A DNA stretch of 64,000 nt from Acridotheres tristis (lineage: Eukaryota; Chordata; Aves; Passeriformes; Sturnidae): NCBI GenBank assembly GCA_037013685.1, contig CM072889.1, positions 7,201,976 to 7,265,975 of the forward strand, written 5' to 3'. A program made the position numbers and the translations under genes. The notes below the pieces were generated by a model that searched no databases, was not told the origin of the DNA, and saw nothing but the letters and a program-made list of their open reading frames with translations. This document shows, in pieces, positions 1 through 13,700 of the stretch (position 1 is the stretch's first letter; each line of letters starts with the position of its first letter).

Positions 1-2704
1 AGAGGAAGAACTTCAGGAGAGTTCTCTAATAAAAGTTATGAGATAAGGAGGATGATGTTGCAAGTGAGGATTGTTATTTTTTTCTGCGGAATGATGTAGA
101 TGAGTTCATGTAGCAACACTTTCAGTTTTGGAATTAAAATTCAAATAATACTGCTTTTTCCAATTATTGTGCTCTTCTTAATGACTAAGGCTTTGTCTGA
201 GCCTAAGAATTTATTTAGGACTTCGACCTGCTTTGAGCCTCAGTTTACTTGTGAGTCAGACTGATGATTGCATGCAGACTATACCTTTTTAATTTAGCTA
301 ACAATCTGAATTCTCAAAGTAGATGATGTTTGAAGTCTTCAACAAATATTTACTAAATGTTTGCCATTTATATGGATAGAAAGGCCCTAGAAAAAAAAAC
401 AGAGATGAGCACAAAAGCTCTAGTGCACAATACTGAATGAAGTCAAAGCAACATGATTTTAGTAGACAAACCTGTGCATCTGTTTGAAAGGAAAAGTCTG
501 AAGAGGGTCACCACTCCTCCTAGCAGTCCTGACACAGTAACTGTTCTCCTACTCTTTCATACCTAGAAGTTCCTGAAACTGGTCACACAGACCAGAACTT
601 TTCAGTGTTTACATCCAGGACCAACTGGACAGATCTGTTTCAGGAGGATTGCTATTTGCTGATGTGATGTGAGGTATAAACACAGTTCCAACAGCTATTT
701 CTGACGAAACAGAAAATAGCCAAAGCCAGGCCATCTCCATGCTTTGTTCTTCTGCAATGTGTCACTTTTACTGAGCATAAAAGTGAGTCAGATATTTAAT
801 GTAATTTCTGAAATTACTTTTGTTTCTATTAGAATAGAAATGCAAGTTTGTAGAAAACATAGAAGTTTATTCATGTGCACACATATTATCTTTTAACATG
901 TTTGAAGCTCTGTTTTCAGAAGCCTACTTCAAGTGTACCTAATGCAAATTCTTGCAAATAATCCTGTAAGGCACAGTTGTTTACTAATAATAGATATTAT
1001 GGGCAAAGCTGTTTGAAGTGCTGCTTTACAGTCATCTGCTGAATTGAAAAATCCTTGGCAAACAACATTTCAAGGTAACAGTTAAATCATCTAGACTTGG
1101 TATCCCACACTCAAAATTCCTCTTTAAACTGGCACAGGGAATACTTATTTTAAGCGCATCCAGTAAAATACATATTTTAAATTATATTTTACAGTTCAGT
1201 AGTTTCTCTAACCTGAAGATCCCAAAGTGCTCCTCAGATGAAGGGGAGGTTAGCTTAAGAAGAGTCCTGTGAGCACAATTATTCCCACTTTGCGTACTGA
1301 GAAAATGAGCAATGAAAACGGATGGTTTGTTGAAGGTTGCACACAGGTGCTGGCAGTAAGAACAGAACCTGCACTTCTTGCCTCCCACTCCTGTGCTTCA
1401 AGTATAAAGCCGCTATTAGGCTTTCCATATAATCCTGTGATTGAGTAACTTTCATTATATCAGTGGAGATTCAGGAATTCTGAGCTAATTAATGCTCTGG
1501 CACTTTTCAAACCCTCAACTGCTCTTTACCTCTGATAGCTCTATAGGATTCAATGACTTGAAGTGATGTGTCTCTGCAGAGACCACAAAGAAAAGCAAAT
1601 AAAGGATGGGTATTCACTAATCTTGTCTCACAAAGGTAGGGGCTGTACTCAGAAGCATTTGCTTAGGTTTTATAGGCACTTTATTCTTTTTAAACAGAGG
1701 GTGTAAAAGCTTCAAAAAGGGACCCTGTCATGTTAAAATCTGATAATTTGAAAGTTCTTCTTTATCACTGCTGGCTGCACTGCTCTTACAATGATTACAG
1801 TAAATCACCTGAATTCTCTTTTAAAATTCTGCCTTTTCTGTGAGATCAAAATTAAAACCCATGATTCCTATATATGCCACAAGGAATCAAGTATTACAAA
1901 TACTCTGCCGGCTGTTCTTCTAAATAATTAGGGAGGGACATAAACTGACACTGATCTGGATCAACACATCCTAGAAGTTTGGGTTAAATTTTTTGTTTCA
2001 AATTTGACGATGCACAGTGTGTACAGTTAGCTCTTGCAGCTTTTCTGGTAGTAAGAAGATTAATTGTGAAGACAACAAAGAGGCTAAGTTATTAAGAGTG
2101 ATGAATTTTGGAGTGAGTCATTTTTTCAGTCCAATTAACAGCACATGGTCTGTCAGTAATGGTTGGGCATCAAGAGGGAATAAGTTGCAAACAATCAGGA
2201 GGACTTAAAAACATTCATTTTAAAATTGTAATGTCATCTCAATTCTCACTGTTACTCTTGATCTCTCTTTACATGGCAAGGGTTTATGTTCTGTTTACAT
2301 TTTACTTTGGTATTTTAATATGTTCCAACAGCTCCAAAGTGGGTCATGAATATGTATATAACCAAAATATGTAACTTACCATGTTAGAAACAAAATGTAC
2401 AAAACACAAGTTCTTTCTAAAACTGCTTTTCTTTTGTGTCAAGCAAGATCATACAAATTTGTTTTGCGAACCTAGACCTCTAAATATGACTTTGAAACTA
2501 TCAATACATATGCATCACTGCAATAACTGAATGTTCTGAATGATTAAAAAAATAATATAAAATATATATATGTGCAAAACAGTGTGAGGAACACGGGGAT
2601 GAAGTAACTTTGCAATGTTAATAGGGTTTAATATATGAAGCATTAAAAACCACTGTAGCACTCATAAAGGAATGTGACGAAAATTTGTTTGATATCAGAG
2701 TCTT
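1..2704. other. Non-coding, no gene seen
   Basis: This stretch is AT-rich and has only short ORFs of 60-80 codons with no family resemblance and no convincing splice sites. I see no LTR, CR1 end or simple-sequence array. If the candidate exon at 2709-2870 is real, the left part would be its 3' UTR: an ATTAAA polyadenylation-like hexamer occurs on the minus strand at 2627-2632, about 75 bases past the stop. Confidence 0.6.
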
Positions 2705-2708
2705 TTTA

Positions 2709-2870
2709 CTACATATATTCCAACATATTTACAAATTGAGAAGAGACTTGTTGAATCTTGTTCCATGATAGACTTCTGAAGTATTCGGGCTGGCAGTTTT
2801 CAATTACTTCATCTTGGCTGGGATTCAAAACAGGACAGCACACGGGGAAGGAGGCATTCAGGTGGACCAG
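2709..2870 (-). CDS. Possible terminal coding exon, unrecognised protein
   Basis: On the minus strand a pyrimidine-rich tract ends in TTTCAG at 2880-2871, a plausible 3' splice site. From 2870 the frame is open for 53 codons to a TAG at 2709-2711, and the acceptor is in phase 0. The peptide begins LVHLNASFPVCC and ends NMLEYM, with mixed, protein-like composition and a Cys-Cys pair. The open frame extends past the acceptor to 2945, but that part would be intron. An ATTAAA on the same strand lies about 75 bases downstream of the stop. I do not recognise the protein and cannot place any upstream exon, so this may be a chance ORF beside a chance acceptor. Confidence 0.25.
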   Translation of the reverse strand: MVHLNASFPVCCPVLNPSQDEVIENCQPEYFRSLSWNKIQQVSSQFVNMLEYM

Positions 2871-4684
2871 CTGAAACACAAGGGGATAACACATAGGCTT
2901 AAAGGGAAAGAGCCCAAAGTCTGGGCTCTTCTTGACATACATCATTAACTATTGATAGAGATTCATTATTTTGTGGATTTGTCACAATTGGCTCTTAGGA
3001 CAGTGTCTACATGCTTTACTAATTATCCCTAACCTGCTTGGAGGTATGTTTGTGAATGCCAGTCATTTACTGCCAATTTACATACTTGGGGGAGGGGTCT
3101 GGAGAGAGAGATTCATGATACAAAAACAGGTTAGAGTTAGTGCATTAATGTTTCCCTCCAGCTCACCCTGTGCCATGGCTTGATACATCCATCTCTGTGC
3201 TAAATAAACCTAACCACTTGAATCCTTCACAAGGGACAAGAAAGCTGAACAATTTCATCAAGATTAATTCCTTGGGATGTCAGTCATTTTAGGGTGTTTT
3301 TAGAGAATGAAATTATATATTTATGATACAGTCCTAATTGACTATTTTATATGAATGTATTTTCTCTTTGTATAACACGCCTTGCAGTGAGTCAGGAAGC
3401 ATATTCCTAAGGGAATCCATAAGGGAACACAGATTCCTGTTTGAATACGTATTCATTTATTGTATTCCTTGCCTTGAGGTTTGAAGTAACTTGTTTTCAC
3501 CCAGCAAGAGGGTGGACAAAGCTCAGAGCATGGGTGTTGGGGTAGTGGCATTAGCCACCCATGTGAGGTGTCTTCTTGCCTGACTGTGCTGTGCCATTAT
3601 CACTGCACTTGCCATGCTTTGTCATCATTAGGTGGATGGCTGCTGTGGCAAGATGCTTCTGTTCAATGAATAAATTGTAAAATTAATGTTAGGCTTCTGC
3701 GGGGAGTAATATTGTGCTTCTTTCTTGTGGCTTCTCTCCTCCAACCTTTCTCTTCCTTTTCTCCTCTGACATGCTGCAACAGATTTATGAAAATCAAATA
3801 CTTCAATAGTAAAACTGCCACTTAATTGACAACACACAGGATTCATTCAGTGCTCAGCTCCTAGAGATCACTTTATTTAGCGTTCCTCTGTTTCTGTTCC
3901 CTTTCTCCATCTTACCAAGCAAATTTAATATTCAAACACATGCCACATTGTTTATGAGGTAAATATTATCATCATAGTGAGCTTTAAAGACATTGTTTGA
4001 AAACTTCACAATTTTCAATATTTCTTTTATCCAGGGCTGGGTTCTTTGGTCAGCTTAGGTATAGTAGCCCTAACATGGAGAGCAGTGAGTTCTTCCTGCA
4101 GCATAGAGGTCTCCTGTCATACCTGGCAGTACCTAGCAGCCCCTTCCCAGATCCAGCAGTACAACAAGGTTCTGCTGTACGCAGTCTTCAGTGACTTGAG
4201 GCTCCTGAAAGTTTCACATTTGACCCTTGCTCTTATTAAGGATGCTGCTGCTCCAAAATGTCAGCCATCAAGCTCCTCACAAGTGCTCTTGTCAAATGTA
4301 CTGCAGCCTGAAAGTGATTTTAGCATGACCGTCTCCTCTTTGTGAGGGCACAGTGAACAGGATGCTCTGTGGGCAGTCATTGCAGTGGGGCTGCTGCTGG
4401 TATGGGGACATCTGTAGCATGCCTGTAACTGATAAAAGGGATTCATTGCTTTTCCAGAGCAGTTCCTACATGGATCTAGGCTGACCTTGGTACAGAAATG
4501 CCCCCAATGAAGGAGTAGTTGGCCTCATTTGCTGAACACAGAAGAGACAGTGTCCCATCATGTAGGTCTGTGTCATACACGTTATGAGAATGTTTTAGGC
4601 ACATGGATGATAGAGAGGATCACTGCACTGTGGGGAGACTTTTCTCTCCAGATCAGAAGTGGAATAAGCGCATTTTTAAAAACG

Positions 4685-4709
4685 AACAAACAAACAAACA
4701 AACAAAAAC
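4685..4709. repeat. (AAAC)n microsatellite
   Basis: A short run of about five AACA units flanked by imperfect copies (AACG on both sides). It is long enough to vary in length between individuals. It makes the overlapping ORFs here lysine- and threonine-rich, which argues against those ORFs being genes. Confidence 0.85.
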
Positions 4710-6184
4710 GCCCAGAAAAAGAGCAAAATGCAAATGCAAACAAACCCAGACTGGAGTGAAGCCTGGCAAGATGGAGTTTGTGCAGAATATGCTGCTTCTG
4801 GAGCTTCTCAAGTTACTGCAGAGCATTTCTGAGGGGTGTGATTGTTTTAGATGTTGCCTGATATTGATGGAAAGTCTCTCTCACCCTTGTCTCAAAAACC
4901 TTTGGGAAGAAGGAGTCTCTCCCTAGCGTGAGCACTACAGTGGGCAGCTCTGCACACTGTTCAGCTGCCTTGCACTGTCTGAGACCTGGTTTTCTCTGCA
5001 CTCACCTCACTGAAACTGTCTACAGATATATGATGGCCTGTTTTAGCTGTGATTTCTAAGTTTCTGCCTGGGGTTTATTTATACCATTTATTCAGAAATT
5101 GCTTCTTTTGAAAAAGAGGAGGCGGTGAAGAGATTCAGCTTCCTAGATAGTAGTAAAGTGCGTGACAATATCGGTCTCTGAGGTTTCGTGGATCTGGAAT
5201 TATGCCTTTTGTCTCACACTAATTGAAGCATGTGTCTATAAGTGTGCAGTGCAAAACATAGGATAAATGGTGATCATAAAATAAGGGTACTGCATAACCT
5301 ATCTTATTAGATAGTCTATCTTAAACTGCACAGCACCTTAAAATGTATGTTTTGTGAAGGTACTGGTTTTTGTGCATGTGTGTATACATATTAAGCTAAT
5401 AGGATATATTTCTGCTGAGCCGATCTGAGACAACATGTAGTCTTTTACAGCATTTCCAGAATCTTTCTTCTATGCTCCTCATGTTTGTAAACGTCCTTTG
5501 GAGTGCTTATAAAATTGTGAGTTCACAGTAACAAGCATTCGATTTAAACCTATTTCAGTACGAGAAAAAGACATCTCAAAGAGTAAACATATCTTAAGCA
5601 TGATTAAACTTCATTTCTTCATACACTGGAGTCTCTAGAAGAAGGTTTCTGTATTGTGAAGTTTCAAGAGACAGTTGCTGAAATGAGGCTGGACTAGATC
5701 AGTTTGAAACAGCCTCAATGTTACTGAATGGGCATATCTCCATACCTGCAGAGACATGCAGTGCAATATATAGGTTAGTTTATTATGGACAACAGTGTAA
5801 TTTGTTACTACTTTATGCTTATTGCCATAGTGTTCATGAAATCTCATTGTATATGTTTTCAAGAAAGGGAATTAATGCTTTTTTGTTATTTAAAGTTTGG
5901 TTTCAGCAGCCAAGGCAAATAGATCTGTGATATTGGCTTTGGGATCAGGCATTTATATGTCATTTCTGTCAGTTTTAAAGTAAAAAATTATTTTCAGCAT
6001 GTCGTTTATCTTCATTGCTATGTCTACAATATTGCTCAGCTGTATTGAGCTATGCAAGTGGCAGGGGAAAAAATTAGAAACTTAGTCATATTCTAAAAAT
6101 ACCAAACCATTAAGAGACGAAACACTTCTGCTGTGTGCCTGATCTCTGCAAGTAACTGACGCATCCACTCACAAACTTGAGGGG

Positions 6185-6229
6185 GGAAAAATAATAAAAA
6201 AAACCAAAAAAACCCAACAAAACCCCAGC
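6185..6229. repeat. A/C-rich low-complexity tract
   Basis: Poly-A runs interspersed with CC and CCC and almost no T on this strand. This may be a decayed poly-A tail or a simple A/C tract; no flanking element could be identified. Confidence 0.6.
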
Positions 6230-6970
6230 CCCCAAAGACATTTTCTATCTGTACGCTTCAGTGCAAAGCAAGTGGTATATGCTTCTTAGGCATGATTCGC
6301 AAGGCAGATTCATGTGCAAGTGACTTCAGGTACAGCAGTGGGGGTGGATCTGGATCATGTAAGGCCAGTGCTGAATGTGGGAAAATAATCTTCCTCCCAC
6401 TCTCCAGTAAACAATATCAAATTGAAAGGTTTACATTGCAGTTTTATTGTTAACACAAGAAGAGACCTGGGTCACACGAAACGTCCATTTAATCTTATAT
6501 TGTTACTAGAATAGTAGTTAGTGTCTGATACTTAAGGAAGGGTAAGAGTGAGGACAGCTGGAAACAGACCTGCAAATACCAGTTTACATTTCTCATGAGT
6601 AGAGGTAGGATTTGAACCATTGTGCTCAGAGCAGCCACTGAAGTTACTCTGTGACTTTGTCACTCTTTACATATTACATCTACAACAGTCTGTGAAAACG
6701 AGCCTCTGCAATTCAATTCCGTACTGGGTGAAAAAGTACTTCTCTGTTCTTTGTTTTAAGCTTGCTACTGAATTAATGCGTACACCAAGAAATTCTTGGG
6801 ATGTGAGGAAAAAAATTGTTCACAGGTGAGTTCTTTGTCTGTAGCCCTCCATCTTATCCATTCATTGTTATCACTCTTCCATTCTGAAAATTCCTAATTC
6901 TCTCTGTGTATAAAGGTTATTCTATACTGTTATGCAGCATTGTTGTTATTCTCTTTACCTTTTTTAGACT

Positions 6971-7047
6971 TAAAAAACCCCAAACCAACAACAAACCAAG
7001 CACAAAAAGACAACCCACATACAAAAACAAACCATAAAAAGAAAAGG
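6971..7047. repeat. A/C-rich low-complexity tract
   Basis: About 75 bases of A runs broken by C, CC and CCC, nearly free of G and T. It is similar in texture to the tracts at 6185 and 18850. The ORF across it is a lysine/asparagine/proline low-complexity product and not a gene. Confidence 0.6.
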
Positions 7048-10000
7048 AATTATTTTGAAGCAAAGTTCATCAGAAAGGGCAGCTTGAAGCAAAAGTTAAA
7101 ACCAACTCCACAGGTGAAAGATGACAAAAGTATAAGCATGAGATAAGGTGCTTTCAAATCCTAATGATTGGCCAGAAGCATGAGAGATACCGGAGTGTTT
7201 TCTCTTAGCTAACAGAAAATAAGATGCAGAAAGACTGGTGAAGCTCAGGATGGAATTTATTATCAACCTGCTCTGTGAAATTTTCACTTGTTTTACACTC
7301 ATTCATTTATATTTATTTCAAATGGGTTGATGGCAGCAGCTGATAAATGAGCTACAACTGGCAGTCCATTTGTGTTTGTCATCAGTGCAGGTTCACTGTA
7401 GTCAGTGATGAAATTTCACCTGTTGTGTGAGAGAAAATAAAATGCACAGTTGTGGTTGTAGTTAGGGTTGAAAATCAATAGCAAAAGATGTTTTAAAAAT
7501 GAGTAAGATGGTAAAAGAGAAAATGAGGAGAAAACTCTGAAAAGAGAAGAATACTATGGAAGATAAAAACAATGAATGCAGAGATATAATGGAGGAAATG
7601 GAACATTAATCCAAGGTGGAACACCTACCACCATTTTTTGCAAGAGATTTTGAGTATAAGAAAGAATGTCTTTTCTAGTAAAATATCTCTTTTCCTGTGG
7701 TGGTACGTGCATGTGTATGAACAAAAAATGGAGTTGCTAATGGTGTCTTGAAGATCCTCACATTTTTTCTGCTTCATTCCCTTTGTGGCCACCATCCTGG
7801 AAAATTAAGGACTTGGATGGAACTTACTTTAGAATTCAGGAGGGGACATACCTGAATTAGTGAGACAGCAGCATGTCATAGTACAGTTCACAATAAGGAA
7901 TGCTGCACCTATTTTTTTTTTCATTTGCCTTAAAACTATTCTCTAGTAGCCTTTGAGACAAAGTATCTGGGGGTTTGGACATGACCAGATGGCTGAGCAC
8001 TGAGTAGTCTTCTTCGAAGTTGCTCATAAAAAGCAGCTGTACTAAAAGGGCGGAAAATTGAAAATTCTTGTTGGCTCCACAGGGGATGACTTGTGTTTGG
8101 TTTTGATGGAGTGGAGTATCTTTGACTATTGCTGATTAGGAAAGGGCTTATTACTAGCTAGGGAGTAGAAAAGGAAAAGCACTTCATTCTCTGCTTTTCT
8201 TAGCTTTCACCTCAAGAGCATTAGCTTAGGAAATAGTGTGTCAGAATGTCAAAGAAATGCTTGAGCAGTTTGTTCTTTTTGTTTTATCTTTCTCTAAATA
8301 TCAAAGACCCTGGTCAAAGAAAAGACAGTCTTTCTCTTTAATAAGACTATTTCCAGTACAGGAAATATTTACTTGAGTATGACAGGCAAATACAATAACC
8401 TTATTAAAGCATATTCTGGATAACACACAAATATGTGAAATGTTTTCTCCTCAATAAATAGTCTTCAGTAAGGGATGTATATTGTGCTTAGGTACTAGAC
8501 TGCATTCTCATATCACTTTGAAGCTATATCTGCTGTATTTTAAACAGTAACAACAAAGTATGATGAGATGGCAGAACAGTTTGATATTATGGTCTTTATC
8601 TGTCCAGAGAGTATGAACGAAAAATAAAGCAAATGGCTAGTGTAGAAAGGAAGAGCATATTATTATATCAGTGCAGACAATTCTGCACATCAGTGATATA
8701 ATACTGAGATAAAAATGAATCCTTGTACAGTGAATTGAATATTTCCTCAAAGCTTTTGTTGGAAATTGTTTCTGAAGTTGTTAGCTAAGGAAGATTTACT
8801 TTATGCTTAAGTTATCAGACATCAGTTTCTCAATGCACAAATCCACTTGAAAGTAATATCTCATGGGTATTGATGAACATTTTTTAAAGGGACAATAAAT
8901 CTAACAAACAGCTGACTTTGTAGGGCTTTGGTATATATCATATTAAGCAAAGGTAATCAAGTAAGAGATTTTATGTGGTTTTTGTAGAAACACACAAAGA
9001 CTAGATGATGTCTGACACTGGGTACACTTGTAAGGGAACAAAATGAGAACCAAAAAGGAGGCAGACAGCTGGTTAGAGCCAGTTCAGCAAACATTACCCA
9101 CAAAGGGCACTGTTTGTTTTTGCATCTGGGCATACAGGCTTCTTAAGCCAGGGAAGTCTATGAAAATACTCATAGAAATAAATAACATCCAGCGGGACCC
9201 TGTGTTCTGCAGTAATACACAGAATGTGTAAGATGTGGTTAGAGAAGTATTGTCATTTTCTCATATTGTTTATGGAAAGTTTGTGGGCTTCTCTGGCTTG
9301 CATATCTCAAAAATTCCAGCAGTTATGGAACAGAAACAACTTAAAATCCAAAGCCTCTGTTTATTTCAGTGAGGTTGTGGGTTCTGGAGCCCTTGGAGTC
9401 CCTTGAGCACCTGTGCACACCCCTTCCTCCAGACACGGTGAAATGGAATTCTCAAGCTGAGTGTATGGAATCCACAGAACTGCTTAAATATAGATCTTAG
9501 CTGATTCTCAAGTCCCAGCTTGTTCATCATCAGTGTTGTTTATGCACAAGTCTGTGCTGAAGTGTGGATTTAGGCAAAGCTCCAGAGCACACCCAAGGGC
9601 AGCATCCCAACCATGCTCAGTTCCCCATAGAGAATGAAGCTCCGTGGGTCCATCGGGATGGGTTGGATCCAGAGAAGGCAACGTGTACTACCTACATCCT
9701 GTCCAGCACTGACATCCTGATGCTGAAGGACAGGGAAGGTGGGCCACAGCTGGGCTGCTAGCCAGGAACTTGGGTGAACAACATGCAGAGCTCCAGTCTC
9801 ACCATGCTAAACTTTATATTTTCCCTCTTGGTGGACATGTGTGGCAGAAAACGACTGTGCATCTGCAGGGCTGAAGTGTCAACCCTCTCACTGCACTGCA
9901 GGGTCCCCAAGCTGGTTCTCCCCTATCACATGCACTTTTATTTTTTTAAAGTAACAGTGTCAATCAGTGAGAAATCCATTTGCTCTACAAAACTCCCACG

Positions 10001-10607
10001 TGGTATGAATTGGTAGTGATTTAATATTTCAGATCGTAATGGTGTGCCTTTACCCGGCATGGAAGAGTAAAGGACTTCCTTATAAAAGTAGGTAACCTTT
10101 AACATTCACATTTTTTTTTAAATGTCAAGATGTCAAACCAATGGGAAGATGAAAAGAGGGGGAAGAAGTATTAGCACTGCATTGTTTACATAGTGTACAG
10201 AATACAGCCCTGTAAAACCTTGAAAGAAGTCTAAACTCTTTTATTTATGGGAAAATAGGTAAATAACTAGCCATATATACAAAATCAATTACTCAGCCAT
10301 CTCATGTTGAAAGATTGCTTAAAATTAATGAGGATTTTAAAATAATATGCTTCAATTTTCTATTCTTATAGCTTTTGGTTATTCTGAGATGGTTTTGTCT
10401 TATTTTCAGGACTTTTTTTCACTAGAAGTTCTTGAATGTGATCAGAATTTTAAAGGAAAAATAATTAAAATCGCCTACTACAACACTGTGGGATTAGGGT
10501 TATAGATTTTGAGCCTTAGCAATACTACTTAGATAATGAAATTTTTATTTGATTACAATGACCTGAGATCTGGAAATTAAAATTTGCAGGGCAAGAATTA
10601 AGTAAAA

Positions 10608-10736
10608 ATATTAATAAAAACACTCAGCAAATTGAAGGCTGAGTGCAGTCTTCAACAAGCCTGAAAAACATAGGCCCAGCTCCTCAGTGATGTAAACTGC
10701 CTCAGACTTCAATTTGCTGAGTGTTTTTATTAGTAT
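10608..10736. repeat. Palindromic element: 36-bp inverted repeats around a 57-bp centre
   Basis: The left arm (10608-10643) and the reverse complement of the right arm (10701-10736) match at 34 of 36 positions. Both arms contain the core AATAAAAACACTCAGC and then AAATTGAAG. The centre includes AGGCCCAGCTCCTCAG followed by TGATGTAAACTGC. From memory, this resembles an old palindromic interspersed repeat common in birds, turtles and crocodilians, whose family name I cannot state with certainty. RNA from either strand would fold into a long hairpin. Confidence 0.7.
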
Positions 10737-13700
10737 AACTTCATTAGCTGAAGAGTTCTGGCCCAGGAACCATCAGCCTTTCTTGATCCAGTGAAAGAAT
10801 TCAAACTGTATTTCTGCTTTGCAGAAGGAAAATTACAGTCTTTTATTAGGACCAGCTTAAGGACTTTGTCTCTCTGGAGCAGAGTGCTCACACCTGGAGT
10901 AACTGTGTTCCACATGAAGTGACACTGATGTCACTGCAGGGACTGTGGTCAGGCCCTCTGCACATGTGGCCATTCCTACCGTGAGCTGCTGAAAGGAGTT
11001 GTCTCTGATCAAGCTCCTGTGTCTTAAGACAGGACTATAACCCGGACTCAGATTTCAAAGAGGAATCATTTTAAGGAAAGAGTCCCCTTAAGTAATCTGG
11101 GAGAGACAATTCTTAAGTAACTGCTTCAAATTTATCGGAGTAGATAGTGTTTATGACTTCTCTCTGCACAAGTTTTATTTTAAATCCAAATAAACACTAC
11201 CCTGAAACATATTTTCAGAGTTTTTTATAAGCCATAAAGCAGATATCAATAAGCTTTAATGCCTAGATTATAAAATGTTTCCCTGCAGATGTACAAAAAT
11301 CTCTAACAAGTTACAGAACTCAGTATATAGACTGTAGGGTTTTATTCTGAGCTGATTGAAGAGACAAATTAATATATAAAACTGGGGAAAGGGGAGAGTT
11401 TTCATACAACCAGACTCTCGGTGTAAATTAATATAAACCCGTACATTTCTTAGAGACTTGTGTGAACTAAGGATCTAATTCACACTTTAAATATTTAATT
11501 GGACAATAACAGAGTATCTTGTAAAATATTCTGATAAATTGCACTTTTAGGCTTAAACATCTCTACGAAAATCCAAAACCTACTGCCACCCCCAAGAATG
11601 GTGTTTCTAGTAAACATTTCCAGGCAACTGTGCTCCTAAATTCAATTACACTGGTAGATTCAGCATAGATTTTGCTGAACAATCATCTACACATAAAAAG
11701 TGCAGGTCATTTGCCACAACTGAGCAAAACTGTCATTTTCTATCTAAAAGAAGCTGAGACTAAGTTAAGGCAGAAAATAAAATCCTCTGTGACTCATAAA
11801 GAGAATGCTTTTTAGGTCAGGTCAAGAACAAAGACACTGACAGCACAATGCTGAGAGCTTTAGAGTGGTATATCCCTAAGGACAAGTCCCGACACCAATT
11901 GGAATTCTTTTCTTGATAGGGTGAATGGTTTTTGAATGGATTTCTAAATGCCCTTAAAATAACCAGTTTATTCAATCAGCAAATTGTTTCATTATCCTTT
12001 AAATATGGAAAACTTTTTGGTGTTTGGTTTTTGTTGTTGTTGCTTTTTTTTTTACCAAATATACTCTATAGTGTCTGTAGCAGGAGGATAATAGACAGAA
12101 ATGGCTCTGAGAACAGGAACAGAGTAAATGCTCTGGGGAGGGTGAGGCTGAGAGGCAATATCAGTGCTGCCCTCCCCTCTGCCAGGCACAGGCATATCAC
12201 TCCACTCTCATATCACTCCACAGCCACAGTTCCTTCAGTGTACAGTAGAGGAGTCAAGGTGTTGGCTAATATTACTGAAATGAAACTACAATTTTGCCTC
12301 AAAGTTCAAATTTTCTTGTGAGTTTTGCTGTTTTTGAGATTTTTTGTTTGCAGAAAAGGCCCAGAATTAAACAGCTGCTTTCCTAAATTCCCACATCACA
12401 TTTTCTGTGTTTTTCCTTTGTGCTTGGGTTTTCCTTTCAAATCCCATGGTGTTACAGCAACCATCTTGTGGTCTATTCACAGTGGATCTGCATGTTGAAG
12501 GCTAATAGTAACCTAACTCAGATGGGAGGTGGGAAAACCTTTCCCAGAAAGTGAGCTAGGAGAAAGTGCAACAAAGCATGGTGTGCTTGCTCGGTTTAGT
12601 CCAAGACCTCTTTTGGCCTTGGGTTTTCTATTCAGTTCACTTTGAAATGATAAATATTCCTTAGAAAATAATTTCAGAGAGCAGTTTCAGGTTACTTGTT
12701 ATGTTAACATTGATTTTATTTATTTATTTTTTCCTTAAAGTACTGTTGTGGACTAAGAGTTGTATATATAACCTTATTCGTCCTTCCACTTTTGAACAGT
12801 TTAGAGCTGGCTGGTTTCAGAATTGACATATACTGCCTTTCCTGCCAAAGATGTTTCTTCCACACAAACTCTCCACTTCCCCATGAACACAGGAAACACT
12901 CCTGAAAGCTTTCATGACCATCTCCTCCCCCCTACACCCCACAACCCAGTAACTGAGTCACTAGGAATGATACTGATTTCTGCCCTTCACCTTGGAAGCT
13001 CCTGAAAAGTATAGAAAGTTCATGGGTTGTAAATGTCCAGTGGAAACCTGACTCCATGACAAGCTCTGTGGGAGACAAATGAAGGTAGTAAGACTGTTCT
13101 GGCAAGTAAATAGCCTGATACTCCTCGGAGTGAAGAGACATCCAAGAACGTCCAAGAATTTCTTTATCTACTGTACTCATCCATTAATCCTTCCTTTGCC
13201 ACTGAAGGATCATGAAGTGCATGGACAAAATAAACCTCAGAGGACTGAAAATTCTGTCCTGTATCCCCAGCAGTGGTGCTGCACTACACGTCTTTGATGG
13301 CCTATGGTTCAGTGAATGTCTGCCTTTGAGTCTCTTTTGATCAAAAAATGGAATTGTACAAGTTGTATGTGAGTTACCTGGAAGAATTTGCTCTTAGATG
13401 CTATTACAGCTCTTGTAACACATGTAATTCAGGGAAATTGCAGCCACTCAGAAGTTCATAACCAAATAGGATGCAGGTGGAAACCTCCCTGGATCCCCAT
13501 TGAACAATACTGTTCTGGCATTTGTGACCTGGGGAGGTCTCTCAAGGCAGCCTGACTTGCCCGTGCAGGTTCCTGCAGGGTCAAGTGATTTGGCATGTGT
13601 ATAATTTCCTCTAAACTTTGCTTTGAGGAAGTGACTTAATCCTTTTTGAGGATCTAATATAAACTTTTGTGAAGTTTTCCACGTGCTCAGACAGCAGAAT

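Larger units (their letters stand above)
2946..10607. other. Non-coding, no gene seen
   Basis: AT-rich unique-looking sequence without a supportable gene. The ORFs present are 60-107 codons, overlap each other in conflicting frames and show no domain. Simple tracts inside it are listed separately. A slightly GC-richer patch at about 9550-9770 has no identifiable origin. Confidence 0.6.

Noticed and set aside
4685..4709. Possible CRISPR-like or regular spaced repeat
   Set aside because: It is a plain (AAAC)n microsatellite without spacers. No spaced repeat array exists anywhere in the window.
7920..8240. Possible LTR fragment (CTCATAAAAAGC TATA-like box, purine-rich end)
   Set aside because: The texture is LTR-like, but no TG..CA ends or duplication could be located, so I did not call it.
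11932..12321. 129-codon plus-strand ORF
   Set aside because: Part of it translates a T-rich tract into a leucine/phenylalanine run, and the rest has no family likeness.
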